A stretch of 10,482 nt of DNA, taken from Caulobacteraceae bacterium (GTDB lineage: Bacteria; Pseudomonadota; Alphaproteobacteria; Caulobacterales; Caulobacteraceae). The notes beneath the pieces are model-generated. The model was not told the DNA's origin. It saw nothing but the letters and a program-made list of their open reading frames with translations, and did not search any database. Location: the NCBI GenBank assembly GCA_028291305.1, contig JAQGII010000500.1, forward strand, positions 1 to 10,482. The letters run 5' to 3'. The position numbers and the translations under genes are program-made. This document shows positions 1 to 8,166 of this stretch, one piece after another (the stretch's first letter is position 1; each line of letters begins with the position of its first letter).

Positions 1-375
1 CCGATCCCGGGCTCGATGCAGGACTTCGTGGTCAACGTCGGCGACCGCGTCTACTTCGACTACGACCAATACACGGTGCGCGCCGACGCCGAGCCGGTCC
101 TATCGGCTCAGGCCGCCTGGCTCAGCCGCTATCCCTCGGTGGCCGTGCGCATCGAAGGCAACGCCGACGAACGCGGTACCCGCGAATACAACCTCGCTCT
201 CGGCGCCCGCCGCGCCAACTCGATCAAGGACTTCCTGGTCGGACACGGCGTCGCCGCCTCGCGCGTCGAGACGGTGTCCTTCGGCAAGGAAAAGCCGATC
301 GACGCGGGCACGACCGAAGAGGCCTACGCCAAGAACCGTAACGGACACACGGCCATCACCGCCGGCGCCCAGTAG
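1..375 (+). CDS. pal: Pal, peptidoglycan-associated lipoprotein (3' part; 5' end outside window)
   Basis: The reading frame is open from the first base and ends at TAG 373-375, giving the C-terminal 124 residues. What is present is the OmpA-like peptidoglycan-binding domain: a VYFDYDQYTV strand at the domain start, then the NADERGTREYN segment that carries the conserved Asp and Arg used to bind diaminopimelate in this family, then ALGARRAN and a final SFGKEKPI segment. The lipoprotein signal peptide and lipobox cysteine lie upstream of the window. Pal anchors the outer membrane to peptidoglycan and works with TolQRAB during cell constriction. The cpoB gene directly downstream is the usual end of a tol-pal cluster and supports the call. 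An intrinsic terminator follows the stop codon, so pal probably ends a transcript while cpoB has its own promoter. Confidence 0.95.
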   Translation, partial: PIPGSMQDFVVNVGDRVYFDYDQYTVRADAEPVLSAQAAWLSRYPSVAVRIEGNADERGTREYNLALGARRANSIKDFLVGHGVAASRVETVSFGKEKPIDAGTTEEAYAKNRNGHTAITAGAQ

Positions 376-403
376 GGTTTACAACGCTTGATCCAAGATC
401 AGG

Positions 404-437
404 GAGGGAGTCCGCGAGGGCTCCCTCTTTGCTTTTG
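404..437 (+). terminator. Intrinsic terminator after pal
   Basis: A 10-bp stem (404-413 with 418-427, one G-U pair at 411/420) is capped by a GCGA tetraloop of the GNRA class and followed by a T-rich tail (TTTGCTTTT, 428-436). It starts 29 nt after the pal stop. The shape is that of a rho-independent terminator, and it would separate pal from cpoB. Confidence 0.85.
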
Positions 438-475
438 CGATCCTGTGTCGCAATTTCGCCGTGCGGGCCCCATTA

Positions 476-514
476 GCTCCGACTGGAATCACTCGGAGCC
501 GCTAAACTGGCTCC
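476..514 (+). promoter_or_regulatory. Competing inverted repeats and possible promoter upstream of cpoB
   Basis: GCTCCGA (476-482) is perfectly complementary to TCGGAGC (493-499). GGAGCC (495-500), which overlaps the second arm, is complementary to GGCTCC (509-514). The two hairpins therefore exclude each other. GCTAAACT (501-508), in the loop of the second hairpin, resembles the GCTANAWC -10 element described for Caulobacter housekeeping promoters, with mismatches at the last two positions. No good TTGACG -35 is seen. The position, 20-58 nt before the cpoB start and after the pal terminator, suits a promoter or operator. The repeats are seen directly; the role is inference. Confidence 0.4.
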
Positions 515-533
515 CATTCAATTTGAGAGCGCG

Positions 534-1556
534 ATGATCGCCAAGACCGGCCTCCGCAACTGGCTATCGCGCGCTCGCCCCCGGACCTTTCCCCCCATGA
601 GCCTGAATCAGACGCGATCCTTCCTGCTGGCCGGCGCCGCCGGCCTGATCCTCATGAGCGCGCCGGGGGCGCATGCGCAGAAGGTGCTGGAACTGCCGCA
701 GCCGGCCCTGCCGCTGGCCGACCCCTCCGAGCAGATCGCCAACAAGAACATCGAACGGCGCCTGCAGCGCGAGGAGAAGGCCCTGCGCGACCTGCGCCAG
801 ATCGTTCTCCAGGCCAAGGCGCAGGGCAACCCCGTGGTGGTCAAGGACGCCGGTCCCGACCCGCAGGTCACCGAACTGCAGACCCGCATCAACGACCTGG
901 AGGAGACCCTCCGCAAGCAGACCGGCCAGATGGAGGTGGTCGCCCACGACGCCGCCATGGCCGCCAAGGCGGCCGCCGACGCCAATGACGCCAACAAGGC
1001 CCTGGCCAGCCGCCTGGACCTGGCCGAAAAGCAACTGGCCGCAACCCAGCCCCCCGTCGGCGCCCCCTCCGCACCCGGAGCCCTGGGCGCGGGCAGCGGC
1101 GTTCTGGGGACCCTCAACGGCCCCGTCCCCGGCCCGGCGTCGACGGCGGCTCCCGGCGCCGCGCCCGCCGACGAGCAGGGTGCCTATCGGCAGGCCCGCC
1201 AGACGTTGGACAGCGGCGACTATGTGGGTGGCGCGGCGGCCCTGCAGGCCTATCTACAGCAATATCCCGCCAGCCCGCGCGCATCGGAAGCCAACTACTG
1301 GCTCGGCCGCACCCTGGCCCTGCGCAACATGCATGCCGAGGCCGCCTCCGCCTATGCCCGCTCGCTCAAGGGCTGGCCGCAGACCGTCTGGGCCGGCGAT
1401 GCGGTGGTGCGGCTGTCGTCTTCGCTGGTCGAGCTGAAACGCGGCGCGGACGCCTGCAAGGCCCTGGACGAATACGCCGCCCGCTATAGCGCCAAGGCCA
1501 CGCCCGCCCTGGCGTCGCGTGTGAGGGACGTCCGCTCGACGGCCGCCTGCGGCTAG
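534..1556 (+). CDS. cpoB: CpoB/YbgF, Tol-Pal-associated periplasmic TPR protein
   Basis: CpoB is a periplasmic trimer that links Tol-Pal-driven outer membrane constriction to septal peptidoglycan synthesis. The 340-residue product has a signal peptide whose hydrophobic core is SFLLAGAAGLILMS (residues 29-42), with likely cleavage after AHA (residues 46-48). Next come a charged coiled-coil region (about 70-170, rich in Glu/Gln/Lys/Ala and matching the trimerising N-domain), a Pro/Gly/Ala linker (about 171-213) and a C-terminal TPR domain (about 214-340) that begins GAYRQARQTLDSGDY. The start is uncertain. ATG 534 follows GAGAG (525-529), and the codons from 534 to 597 keep the high G/C third-position pattern of coding sequence. 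ATG 597 would give a more ordinary short signal peptide and a 319-residue product but has no visible Shine-Dalgarno. tilS begins 2 nt after the stop codon. Confidence 0.9.
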   Translation: MIAKTGLRNWLSRARPRTFPPMSLNQTRSFLLAGAAGLILMSAPGAHAQKVLELPQPALPLADPSEQIANKNIERRLQREEKALRDLRQIVLQAKAQGNPVVVKDAGPDPQVTELQTRINDLEETLRKQTGQMEVVAHDAAMAAKAAADANDANKALASRLDLAEKQLAATQPPVGAPSAPGALGAGSGVLGTLNGPVPGPASTAAPGAAPADEQGAYRQARQTLDSGDYVGGAAALQAYLQQYPASPRASEANYWLGRTLALRNMHAEAASAYARSLKGWPQTVWAGDAVVRLSSSLVELKRGADACKALDEYAARYSAKATPALASRVRDVRSTAACG

Positions 1557-1558
1557 GC

Positions 1559-2899
1559 ATGACCCGGCCGCTGGACGCGGGTCTGCAGGTCTGCCGGCGC
1601 CGGCTCGATGCGGCGGCGGCCGGACCGCTGGCGGTGGCTTTTTCCGGAGGCGGGGACTCCCTGGCGCTGCTGCTCGTGGCCGGCGCCTATGCGCGCCAAT
1701 GCGGCCGCCCGCTGCTGGCGCTGCACGTCGATCATGGCTTGCAAGCCTGCAGCCGCGCCTGGGCCGAACAGGCGGCGGCCGCGGCCGAGCGCCTGGGCGC
1801 GCCGTTCCGGGTCCTGCGCTGGGAGGGCGATAAGCCCGCCACGGGTGTTCCCGCGGCGGCCCGCGCCGCACGGCACGGCTTGATCGCCGAGGCCGCCCGC
1901 GAGGCCGGCGCCCGGGTGGTCCTGCTGGGCCATACGCTGGACGACCAGTTGGAGAACGCCCTGATGCGCGGCGCCGGCGCGCCGGTCGGGCCCCTGGCGG
2001 AATGGAGCGCCTCGCCGGTGTGGCCGCAGGGGCGGGGACTGTTTCATTGCCGGCCGCTGCTGGCCGTACGCCGGGCCGCGCTGCGCGATTGGCTGGCGCA
2101 GCAGGGGCTGGACTGGATCGAGGACCCGGCCAACGCCGACCCACGCTACGCCCGCGCCCGCGCCCGCGCCGCCCTGGACCAGGGGAGCTTCGCTCGGGCG
2201 ATCGCCCCAGCCGCCGATATCGCCGCCTTGGCGGGCGCCTGCCGTGTCACGCCCTGGGGCGCCATCGAGATCGACCGCACGGCGCTGCGCGTAGCACCGC
2301 AGGCCGAGGGCCTGCGCCTGCTGCAGATCGCCCTGGCCTGCGCCTCGGGCGCCGAGCGTCTGGCGCGGCCGGCGCGGGCGAGCGCGCTTTTGGAGCGGCT
2401 TCAAGGCCGGGACGCCTTCACCGCCGCGCTGGCCGGGGCGCGGGTGATGGCCGCGGACGCCGTCAGGCTGGTGCGCGAGGCGGGCGAGGCGGCGCGCGGC
2501 GGACTTGCGCCCCTCGATCTGTCCCCCGGCGCGGCGGCGGTATGGGACGGGCGGTGGGCGCTGACAGCCGGGACGCCAGGCTGGCGCGTGCAGGCGCTCG
2601 GCGGTCTGGCGAGGCGCCTGGAGGCCCGGGACACCGCCGCCCTGCGGGCCATGCCCGCCTCGGATCGGCCGTCTTTGCCTGTTTTACGCAACGCCGAAGG
2701 CCATGTTCGGCTGGTGCGCCTTGCCACGGCCGGGCAGGGCGATCACATAGATGAGGCAGTCGGCTGCGTCCGGATGCTGGTTGACCACCGCTTCAAGGCC
2801 GCTTGCGGCCTTTTTCGGCGGGAAGATGACATCGGGACATTCGTCCGCATGGCGAATGTCCATCCGCCATCCTATGTTGAGGCGGAAGTTAAGGGCTGA
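1559..2899 (+). CDS. tilS: TilS, tRNA(Ile)-lysidine synthetase
   Basis: TilS ligates lysine to C34 of the CAU-anticodon tRNA-Ile using ATP, so that the tRNA reads AUA and is charged with isoleucine; it is normally essential. The N-terminal N-type ATP pyrophosphatase domain shows the SGGGDS P-loop (residues 29-34), the LHVDHGLQ segment (55-62), GHTLDDQLENALMR (124-137; the family's DDQ-E-N core) and RPLLAVRR followed by WIEDPANADPRYAR (165-199). The C-terminal domain (about 215-446) is more divergent. Length is 446 residues, near the 432 of E. coli. ATG 1559 lies 2 nt after the cpoB stop without a strong Shine-Dalgarno, suggesting translational coupling. The last ~110 nt contain a terminator-like hairpin and a long palindrome and are lower in GC, so the end of the gene doubles as the region upstream of ftsH. 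The final ~20 residues are not recognised as a conserved part of the family. Confidence 0.93.
   Translation: MTRPLDAGLQVCRRRLDAAAAGPLAVAFSGGGDSLALLLVAGAYARQCGRPLLALHVDHGLQACSRAWAEQAAAAAERLGAPFRVLRWEGDKPATGVPAAARAARHGLIAEAAREAGARVVLLGHTLDDQLENALMRGAGAPVGPLAEWSASPVWPQGRGLFHCRPLLAVRRAALRDWLAQQGLDWIEDPANADPRYARARARAALDQGSFARAIAPAADIAALAGACRVTPWGAIEIDRTALRVAPQAEGLRLLQIALACASGAERLARPARASALLERLQGRDAFTAALAGARVMAADAVRLVREAGEAARGGLAPLDLSPGAAAVWDGRWALTAGTPGWRVQALGGLARRLEARDTAALRAMPASDRPSLPVLRNAEGHVRLVRLATAGQGDHIDEAVGCVRMLVDHRFKAACGLFRREDDIGTFVRMANVHPPSYVEAEVKG
2795..2816 (+). terminator. Terminator-like hairpin inside the tilS 3' coding region
   Basis: AAGGCCG (2795-2801) and CGGCCTT (2806-2812) form a perfect 7-bp stem around CTTG (2802-2805). 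CUUG closed by G-C is a known extra-stable tetraloop. An uninterrupted TTTTT (2811-2815) follows. This has the textbook form of a rho-independent terminator but lies 84 nt before the tilS stop, so ribosomes translating tilS would cover it. It could stop untranslated or prematurely abandoned transcripts, or tune read-through into ftsH. The structure is seen; termination activity is inference. Confidence 0.6.
2835..2861. repeat. 9-N9-9 inverted repeat at the tilS end, upstream of ftsH
   Basis: GGACATTCG (2835-2843) and CGAATGTCC (2853-2861) are perfect inverted repeats with a 9-nt spacer TCCGCATGG. In RNA the stem could grow to 11 pairs with a 5-nt loop (one G-U). The right arm ends 41 nt before the ftsH ATG. 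The dyad geometry matches a dimeric repressor site; for example, the HrcA-bound CIRCE element is also 9-N9-9, but the base sequence here is different. It is either a DNA operator or an RNA hairpin in the ftsH upstream region. Confidence 0.5.
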
Positions 2900-2902
2900 C
2901 GG

Positions 2903-4804
<1,902 letters not shown>

Positions 4805-4817
4805 TGGAAGGACGGCG

Positions 4818-5198
4818 ATGCTCGCAGACAGCAAAGCCGTCGCCTTCGTCACCGTCACCGATCTGGACCGGGCGCGCGCCTTCTACGAGGGCGTGCTCAG
4901 TCTGAAGGTCCTGTCGCAGGACGTGTTCGCGGTCATGGCCCAGGCCGGCGGCGTGAAACTGCGCATCTCCAGGGCGCCCGTGGTGGTCCCGGCCCCCTAC
5001 ACGGTGGCCGGCTTCGACGTCGAGGACATCGACGCCATCGTCGACGGGCTGGCGAGTCGGGGTGTCGTGTTCGAACGCTATCCCTTCTTCGGCGACGCCC
5101 AGGACGCCCGCGGCGTGTGGAGCGCGCCCGGCGGCGCGCGCGTCGCCTGGTTCAAGGACCCCGACGGCAACCTGCTGTCCGTGCAGCGGATGGGCTGA
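4818..5198 (+). CDS. VOC-superfamily (glyoxalase/bleomycin-resistance fold) small protein
   Basis: The 126-residue product is a single vicinal-oxygen-chelate domain pair. It opens with the beta-alpha motif AFVTVTDLDRARAFYEGVL (residues 9-27) and ends with WFKDPDGNLLSVQ (about 111-123), the usual closing strand of VOC proteins. In metal-dependent members a His or Gln sits in the first strand and a Glu in the last; here those positions appear to be Phe/Val and Ser, so metal binding is doubtful. Substrate is unknown. GGAAGGA (4806-4812) lies 5 nt before the ATG, and the gene starts 13 nt after ftsH, so it is probably cotranscribed, though no link to proteolysis is known. Family assignment is firm; function is not. 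Confidence 0.85.
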   Translation: MLADSKAVAFVTVTDLDRARAFYEGVLSLKVLSQDVFAVMAQAGGVKLRISRAPVVVPAPYTVAGFDVEDIDAIVDGLASRGVVFERYPFFGDAQDARGVWSAPGGARVAWFKDPDGNLLSVQRMG

Positions 5199-5267
5199 GC
5201 GCCTGTTCTCGTTTTCGGTTGTCCCGCCTTGACGCGACTCTGCAAACCCCGTCCCTTCACGCGAAGC

Positions 5268-5275
5268 GGAGGAGG
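5268..5275 (+). promoter_or_regulatory. Strong Shine-Dalgarno deciding a GTG start
   Basis: GGAGGAGG (5268-5275) is a very strong ribosome binding site. Two adjacent in-frame GTG codons follow at 5279 and 5282; the second has the better spacing (6 nt from the last G). No ATG precedes the signal peptide at a suitable position. Confidence 0.7.
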
Positions 5276-5281
5276 CCGGTG

Positions 5282-5917
5282 GTGTTCAAGGGCGTCGGCA
5301 GAGCGGGTGGCGCGACGGCTGCGCTTGCCGCGGCGTGGGCGCTGGCGGCGTCGCCCGGCTCGGCGGCCTCCCGGCCCGCGATCTACGAAGACCCGGCTCA
5401 GATCCTCAAGATGTTCCCGGCCTCGGTGCGGCTGATCCCCGGCGGCGTCGGCTTCCGCGTGAAGAACGGCGAGTGGATCGATGTGATCGACCGGCCGCTG
5501 GTCAAGGACACCTCGGTCCTATGCCTCTACGCGCCGTCGCTGCATTTGGCGGCGCTGTGCGAAACCGACGGCGACACCACGGTGACGGTGTTGGTGGACC
5601 TCCTCAGCGGGCACAGGAAGGTCGCGCCCGGCCGCCCGGCCGTGCTGGCCGAGCCGACCCTCGTCGCCATCGGCCCCACCGATCGGTTCGACGCCGATAG
5701 CCTCACCCTGGTCCACGTCACGCCGACCCGGCTGGTCGATGAGGGCGGGGCCCTGTTCGACGACGCCTATGGCCCCGGCGGCTGGGTGGATGCGGACTGC
5801 TATCGGCTGAAGGCCAAGGCGGCCCCGGCGGACGGCTGGCTGGAGAAGACCCCAGACGGCTGGCTCCAGGTCACGGCGGCCCAGTCCACGGTCTGCGGCA
5901 AGCGCCATGGCGGCTGA
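5282..5917 (+). CDS. Unrecognised exported four-cysteine protein
   Basis: I do not recognise this family. Read from GTG 5282 (5279 is the alternative), the 211-residue product starts with a positively charged n-region and an Ala-rich hydrophobic core (about 10-24), followed by SPGSAAS and an Ala-x-Ala type cleavage site near residue 28-30, so it is probably secreted to the periplasm. The mature part (~180 residues) has four cysteines at about 81, 93, 173 and 205, enough for two disulfides, and a mixed beta-rich pattern including GGVGFRVKNGEWIDVIDRP (54-72) and CYRLK (173-177). It has no lipobox and no further membrane segment. The 3' end overlaps folP by 11 nt, so the two are likely translated in a coupled way. 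The frame also continues upstream into the VOC gene, but that part looks like shadow coding. Function cannot be stated. Confidence 0.75.
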   Translation: MFKGVGRAGGATAALAAAWALAASPGSAASRPAIYEDPAQILKMFPASVRLIPGGVGFRVKNGEWIDVIDRPLVKDTSVLCLYAPSLHLAALCETDGDTTVTVLVDLLSGHRKVAPGRPAVLAEPTLVAIGPTDRFDADSLTLVHVTPTRLVDEGGALFDDAYGPGGWVDADCYRLKAKAAPADGWLEKTPDGWLQVTAAQSTVCGKRHGG

Positions 5918-6737
5918 ACGTCATCCCATGGTGATGGGGGTGGTGAACACGACCCCCGACAGCTTCTCCGACGGCGGCCGCTTCCTCGGCGCCGACGCCG
6001 CCATCGCCCATGCCCGCGCGCTGCTGGCGCAGGGCGCCGACATGCTCGACATCGGCGGGGAGTCCACACGCCCGGGCGCGGCGCCCGTGCCGGCCGACGA
6101 GGAGGTCCGGCGCATCCTGCCGGTGATCCAGGCGGTGCGGGCGCAGAGCCGTATCCCAATTTCCGTCGACACCATGAAGCCCGAGGTGATGCGGGCCGCC
6201 GCGGCGGCCGGCGCCGACATCTGGAACGACGTCACGGCCCTCGGCTTCTCGCCGCACAGTCTCGCCGTGGCCGCCGAGCTGGGCTGCGGCGTGATCCTGA
6301 TGCACATGCAGGGCGAGCCCGGCACGATGCAGGACAACCCCGTCTATATCGACGTGGTGGGCGAGGTGACCGCCTTCCTGGCTACGCGGGCCCAGGCGGC
6401 GATGGCGGCGGGGGTGGAGCGCGAGGCGATCTGGGTCGATCCCGGCATCGGCTTCGGCAAGACCCTGGCGCACAATCTGGAGCTGCTGGCCAACCTCGAC
6501 CGGCTGAAGGCGCTGGACTTCCGCACCGTGCTGGGGGTCAGCCGCAAGCGGTTCCTGCGCGCCATCGACCCCGCGGCGGTGGAAGCGGGCGACCGCCTCG
6601 GCGGCTCCCTGGCCGGGGCCCTGATCGGCGCCGAGGCGGGGGTGGACGCGGTGCGCGCGCACGACGTGCGCGAGACGGTGCAGGCCCTCAAGGTTTGGGC
6701 GGCGGTGTCGGCGGCGCGCCCAGCTGGGGCGTCGTGA
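5907..6737 (+). CDS. folP: FolP, dihydropteroate synthase
   Basis: FolP condenses 7,8-dihydropterin pyrophosphate with p-aminobenzoate to give 7,8-dihydropteroate in folate synthesis; it is the sulfonamide target. The 276-residue TIM barrel has signature 1 VVNTTPDSFSDGG (12-24), signature 2 DIGGESTRPGA (48-58), SVDT (86-89) with the pterin-binding Asp88, WND (106-108), HMQGEPGTMQ (133-142), DPGIGFGKT (178-186) and SRKRF (212-216). All look wild type and catalytically complete. ATG 5907 lies inside the end of the upstream exported-protein gene (11-nt overlap); ATG 5928 is an alternative but would sit very close to the first core strand. The last 50 nt overlap the convergent SRPBCC gene. No gene of the folate pathway lies beside it in this window. 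Confidence 0.97.
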   Translation: MAAERHPMVMGVVNTTPDSFSDGGRFLGADAAIAHARALLAQGADMLDIGGESTRPGAAPVPADEEVRRILPVIQAVRAQSRIPISVDTMKPEVMRAAAAAGADIWNDVTALGFSPHSLAVAAELGCGVILMHMQGEPGTMQDNPVYIDVVGEVTAFLATRAQAAMAAGVEREAIWVDPGIGFGKTLAHNLELLANLDRLKALDFRTVLGVSRKRFLRAIDPAAVEAGDRLGGSLAGALIGAEAGVDAVRAHDVRETVQALKVWAAVSAARPAGAS

Positions 6738-7236
6738 CGCCGGAGGCTCGCAGTTCGGCGCAGTAGCGCTCGAAGAGGACGGGCCAGGCCTCCATGCCGC
6801 CGCCGTGGCCGCCGTCGAGGACGTCCTGCATCCGGCCCAGGCAGGCGTGCCAGCCGGCGGCGGAGCGCGCCAGCATGGCGGGGTCCTTGACCCGCTGGCT
6901 CATGACCAGCCGGCAGCCGCCGGATTCGGGCCTGATCACCCAGCGGATCGGATTGGCGGCGCCGGAAGGGCCGCTCCACAGCCATTCGATCAGGCGCGGC
7001 GGGTCCAGGGCGGTGATGTGGCCCTCGCTGTCCATGCCCGCCGCCTCGTGATGGAAGCGGATCACGGTCCCCGCCGCCAGCGGATCGGGCATCTGCGTGC
7101 GGTCGAACCAGCGGCTCATCTGGCCGGGGCCGGTGATCGCCGCCCACACCTGCTCGGCCGGATGCTCGAGCCGCCGCTCGAAGCGGATCTCCCATTCGCC
7201 GCCGACCTGCAGCACCACGCCGTCGCGTCCGTCCAT
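6688..7236 (-). CDS. SRPBCC / AHSA1-domain protein
   Basis: Reading leftward from ATG 7236-7234, the 182-residue product opens (about residues 15-50) with WEIRFERRLEHPAEQVWAAI followed by TGPGQMSRWFDR, the typical first strand and helix of the AHSA1 (activator of Hsp90 ATPase-like) branch of the START/SRPBCC fold. The later GHITALDPPRLIEW segment is the characteristic central strand pair. A C-terminal helix follows, then a Pro-rich tail. GAGGA (7250-7246) lies 9 nt upstream of the ATG. The open frame continues far upstream (to 8271), but that part is antisense to thiD and not protein-like. Such proteins bind small hydrophobic ligands or act as stress-related factors; the ligand here is unknown. 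The 3' end overlaps folP tail-to-tail by 50 nt. Confidence 0.85.
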   Translation of the reverse strand: MDGRDGVVLQVGGEWEIRFERRLEHPAEQVWAAITGPGQMSRWFDRTQMPDPLAAGTVIRFHHEAAGMDSEGHITALDPPRLIEWLWSGPSGAANPIRWVIRPESGGCRLVMSQRVKDPAMLARSAAGWHACLGRMQDVLDGGHGGGMEAWPVLFERYCAELRASGVTTPQLGAPPTPPPKP

Positions 7237-7350
7237 GATCGGGTTTCCTCGCCAAGGGAGCGTTCCGGCCCATCCAGCCAGACGACAGCAAAATTGTCCC
7301 GCAACAAAGCCGTGCGTCCCAGCCGCCGCATCACCTGCTAGACATGCGCC
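7237..7350. promoter_or_regulatory. Divergent intergenic region (SRPBCC gene / thiD)
   Basis: This 114-nt gap must hold promoters for both flanking genes. For thiD, GCTAGACA (7337-7344) resembles the Caulobacter-type GCTANAWC -10 box and would place the transcript start about at the ATG, fitting the lack of a Shine-Dalgarno. For the minus gene, GGGACG (7313-7308 region) and GACAAT (7296-7291 region) with about 17-nt spacing are a weak candidate pair. TTGT/ACAA (7294-7297, 7304-7307) is a short dyad. No riboswitch-like fold, and specifically no THI box, was recognised before thiD. Confidence 0.3.
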
Positions 7351-8166
7351 ATGCAGTCCAGGTCCCTCGGTCGCGTCCTCATCATCGCCGGCTCCGATAG
7401 CGGAGGCGGGGCGGGGGTGCAGGCCGACATCAAGACGGTGACCATGCTCGGCGGCTACGCCGCCACGGCGATCACCGCCATCACCGTGCAGAACACCCTG
7501 GGCGTGTCGGCGGTGCATCCGATCCCGCCGGACGTGGTGCGGGCCCAGGCGCAGGCGGTGCTGGACGACATCGGCGCCGACGCCATCAAGACCGGCATGC
7601 TCGGCCGCCGCGCGATGGTCGAAGCCGTGGCCGCGGTGCTGGACGCCGCCGCCGGCGTGCCCGCCGTGATCGACCCCGTGATGATCGCCAAGGGCGGCCA
7701 GTCGCTGCTGTCCGACAAGGCCCTGGACGCCATACTCAACCTGCTGGTCCCGCGGGCGGCCCTCCTGACCCCTAATGCAGCCGAAGCGGAGGCCCTGACC
7801 GGGATCGCGGTCGGCGACCTGGACGGCCAGAGGCGGGCAGGGGAGGCGCTGTTGGCGCTGGGCGCCCGCGCGGTGCTGGTCAAGGGCGGCCATGTGCCCG
7901 GCGCCCAGGTGATCGACCTGCTGCTGACGCCTTCCGGCGAGACCCTGCTGGAAGGGCCCCGTGTGGACAGCCGCCACACCCACGGCACCGGCTGCACCCT
8001 GGCCTCGGCCTGCGCCGCCGGCCTGGCCCAGGGCCTGAAGCTGGAGGACGCGGTCGCCCGCGCCTGGGCCTACACCGCCGAAGCCATCCGCCGCGCGCCC
8101 GGTCTTGGCGGCGGGCACGGGCCGTTGGATCATGGCTGGCCGTTGAGGGACGCCCGTGACCCCTGA
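7351..8166 (+). CDS. thiD: ThiD, hydroxymethylpyrimidine/phosphomethylpyrimidine kinase
   Basis: ThiD phosphorylates HMP and HMP-phosphate to HMP-pyrophosphate for thiamine synthesis and salvage. The 271-residue ribokinase-fold protein has the N-terminal IIAGSDSGGGAGVQADIKT (11-29) substrate loop, the TVQNTLGV segment (45-52), KTGML (80-84), DPVM (108-111), TPN (140-142), VKGGH (177-181) and the anion-hole motif HGTGCTLASA (211-220) with the conserved Gly and Cys. Length is normal. ATG 7351 has no clear Shine-Dalgarno; the ATG at 7344 is out of frame. It may be a leaderless message. The stop overlaps the next gene by 11 nt. No other thi gene is present here, which fits a stand-alone salvage enzyme. 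Confidence 0.97.
   Translation: MQSRSLGRVLIIAGSDSGGGAGVQADIKTVTMLGGYAATAITAITVQNTLGVSAVHPIPPDVVRAQAQAVLDDIGADAIKTGMLGRRAMVEAVAAVLDAAAGVPAVIDPVMIAKGGQSLLSDKALDAILNLLVPRAALLTPNAAEAEALTGIAVGDLDGQRRAGEALLALGARAVLVKGGHVPGAQVIDLLLTPSGETLLEGPRVDSRHTHGTGCTLASACAAGLAQGLKLEDAVARAWAYTAEAIRRAPGLGGGHGPLDHGWPLRDARDP

Noticed and set aside
673..1437. Arg/Pro-rich plus-strand frame inside cpoB
   Set aside because: It is a frame-shifted shadow of cpoB with no motif and an extreme Arg/Pro/Trp composition typical of off-frame translation in high-GC DNA.
2835..2861. HrcA-bound CIRCE element before ftsH
   Set aside because: Spacing (9-N9-9) matches but the arms GGACATTCG/CGAATGTCC share almost no bases with the CIRCE arms TTAGCACTC/GAGTGCTAA; only the dyad itself is kept as a finding.
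5229..5234. TTGACG -35 element upstream of the four-cysteine protein gene
   Set aside because: It matches a consensus -35, but no acceptable -10 box is found at either Caulobacter-type or 17-nt spacing.
6728..6741. GGCGTC-GT-GACGCC palindrome at the folP stop as a terminator
   Set aside because: Its 2-nt loop is too tight, and no T-tract follows on either strand.
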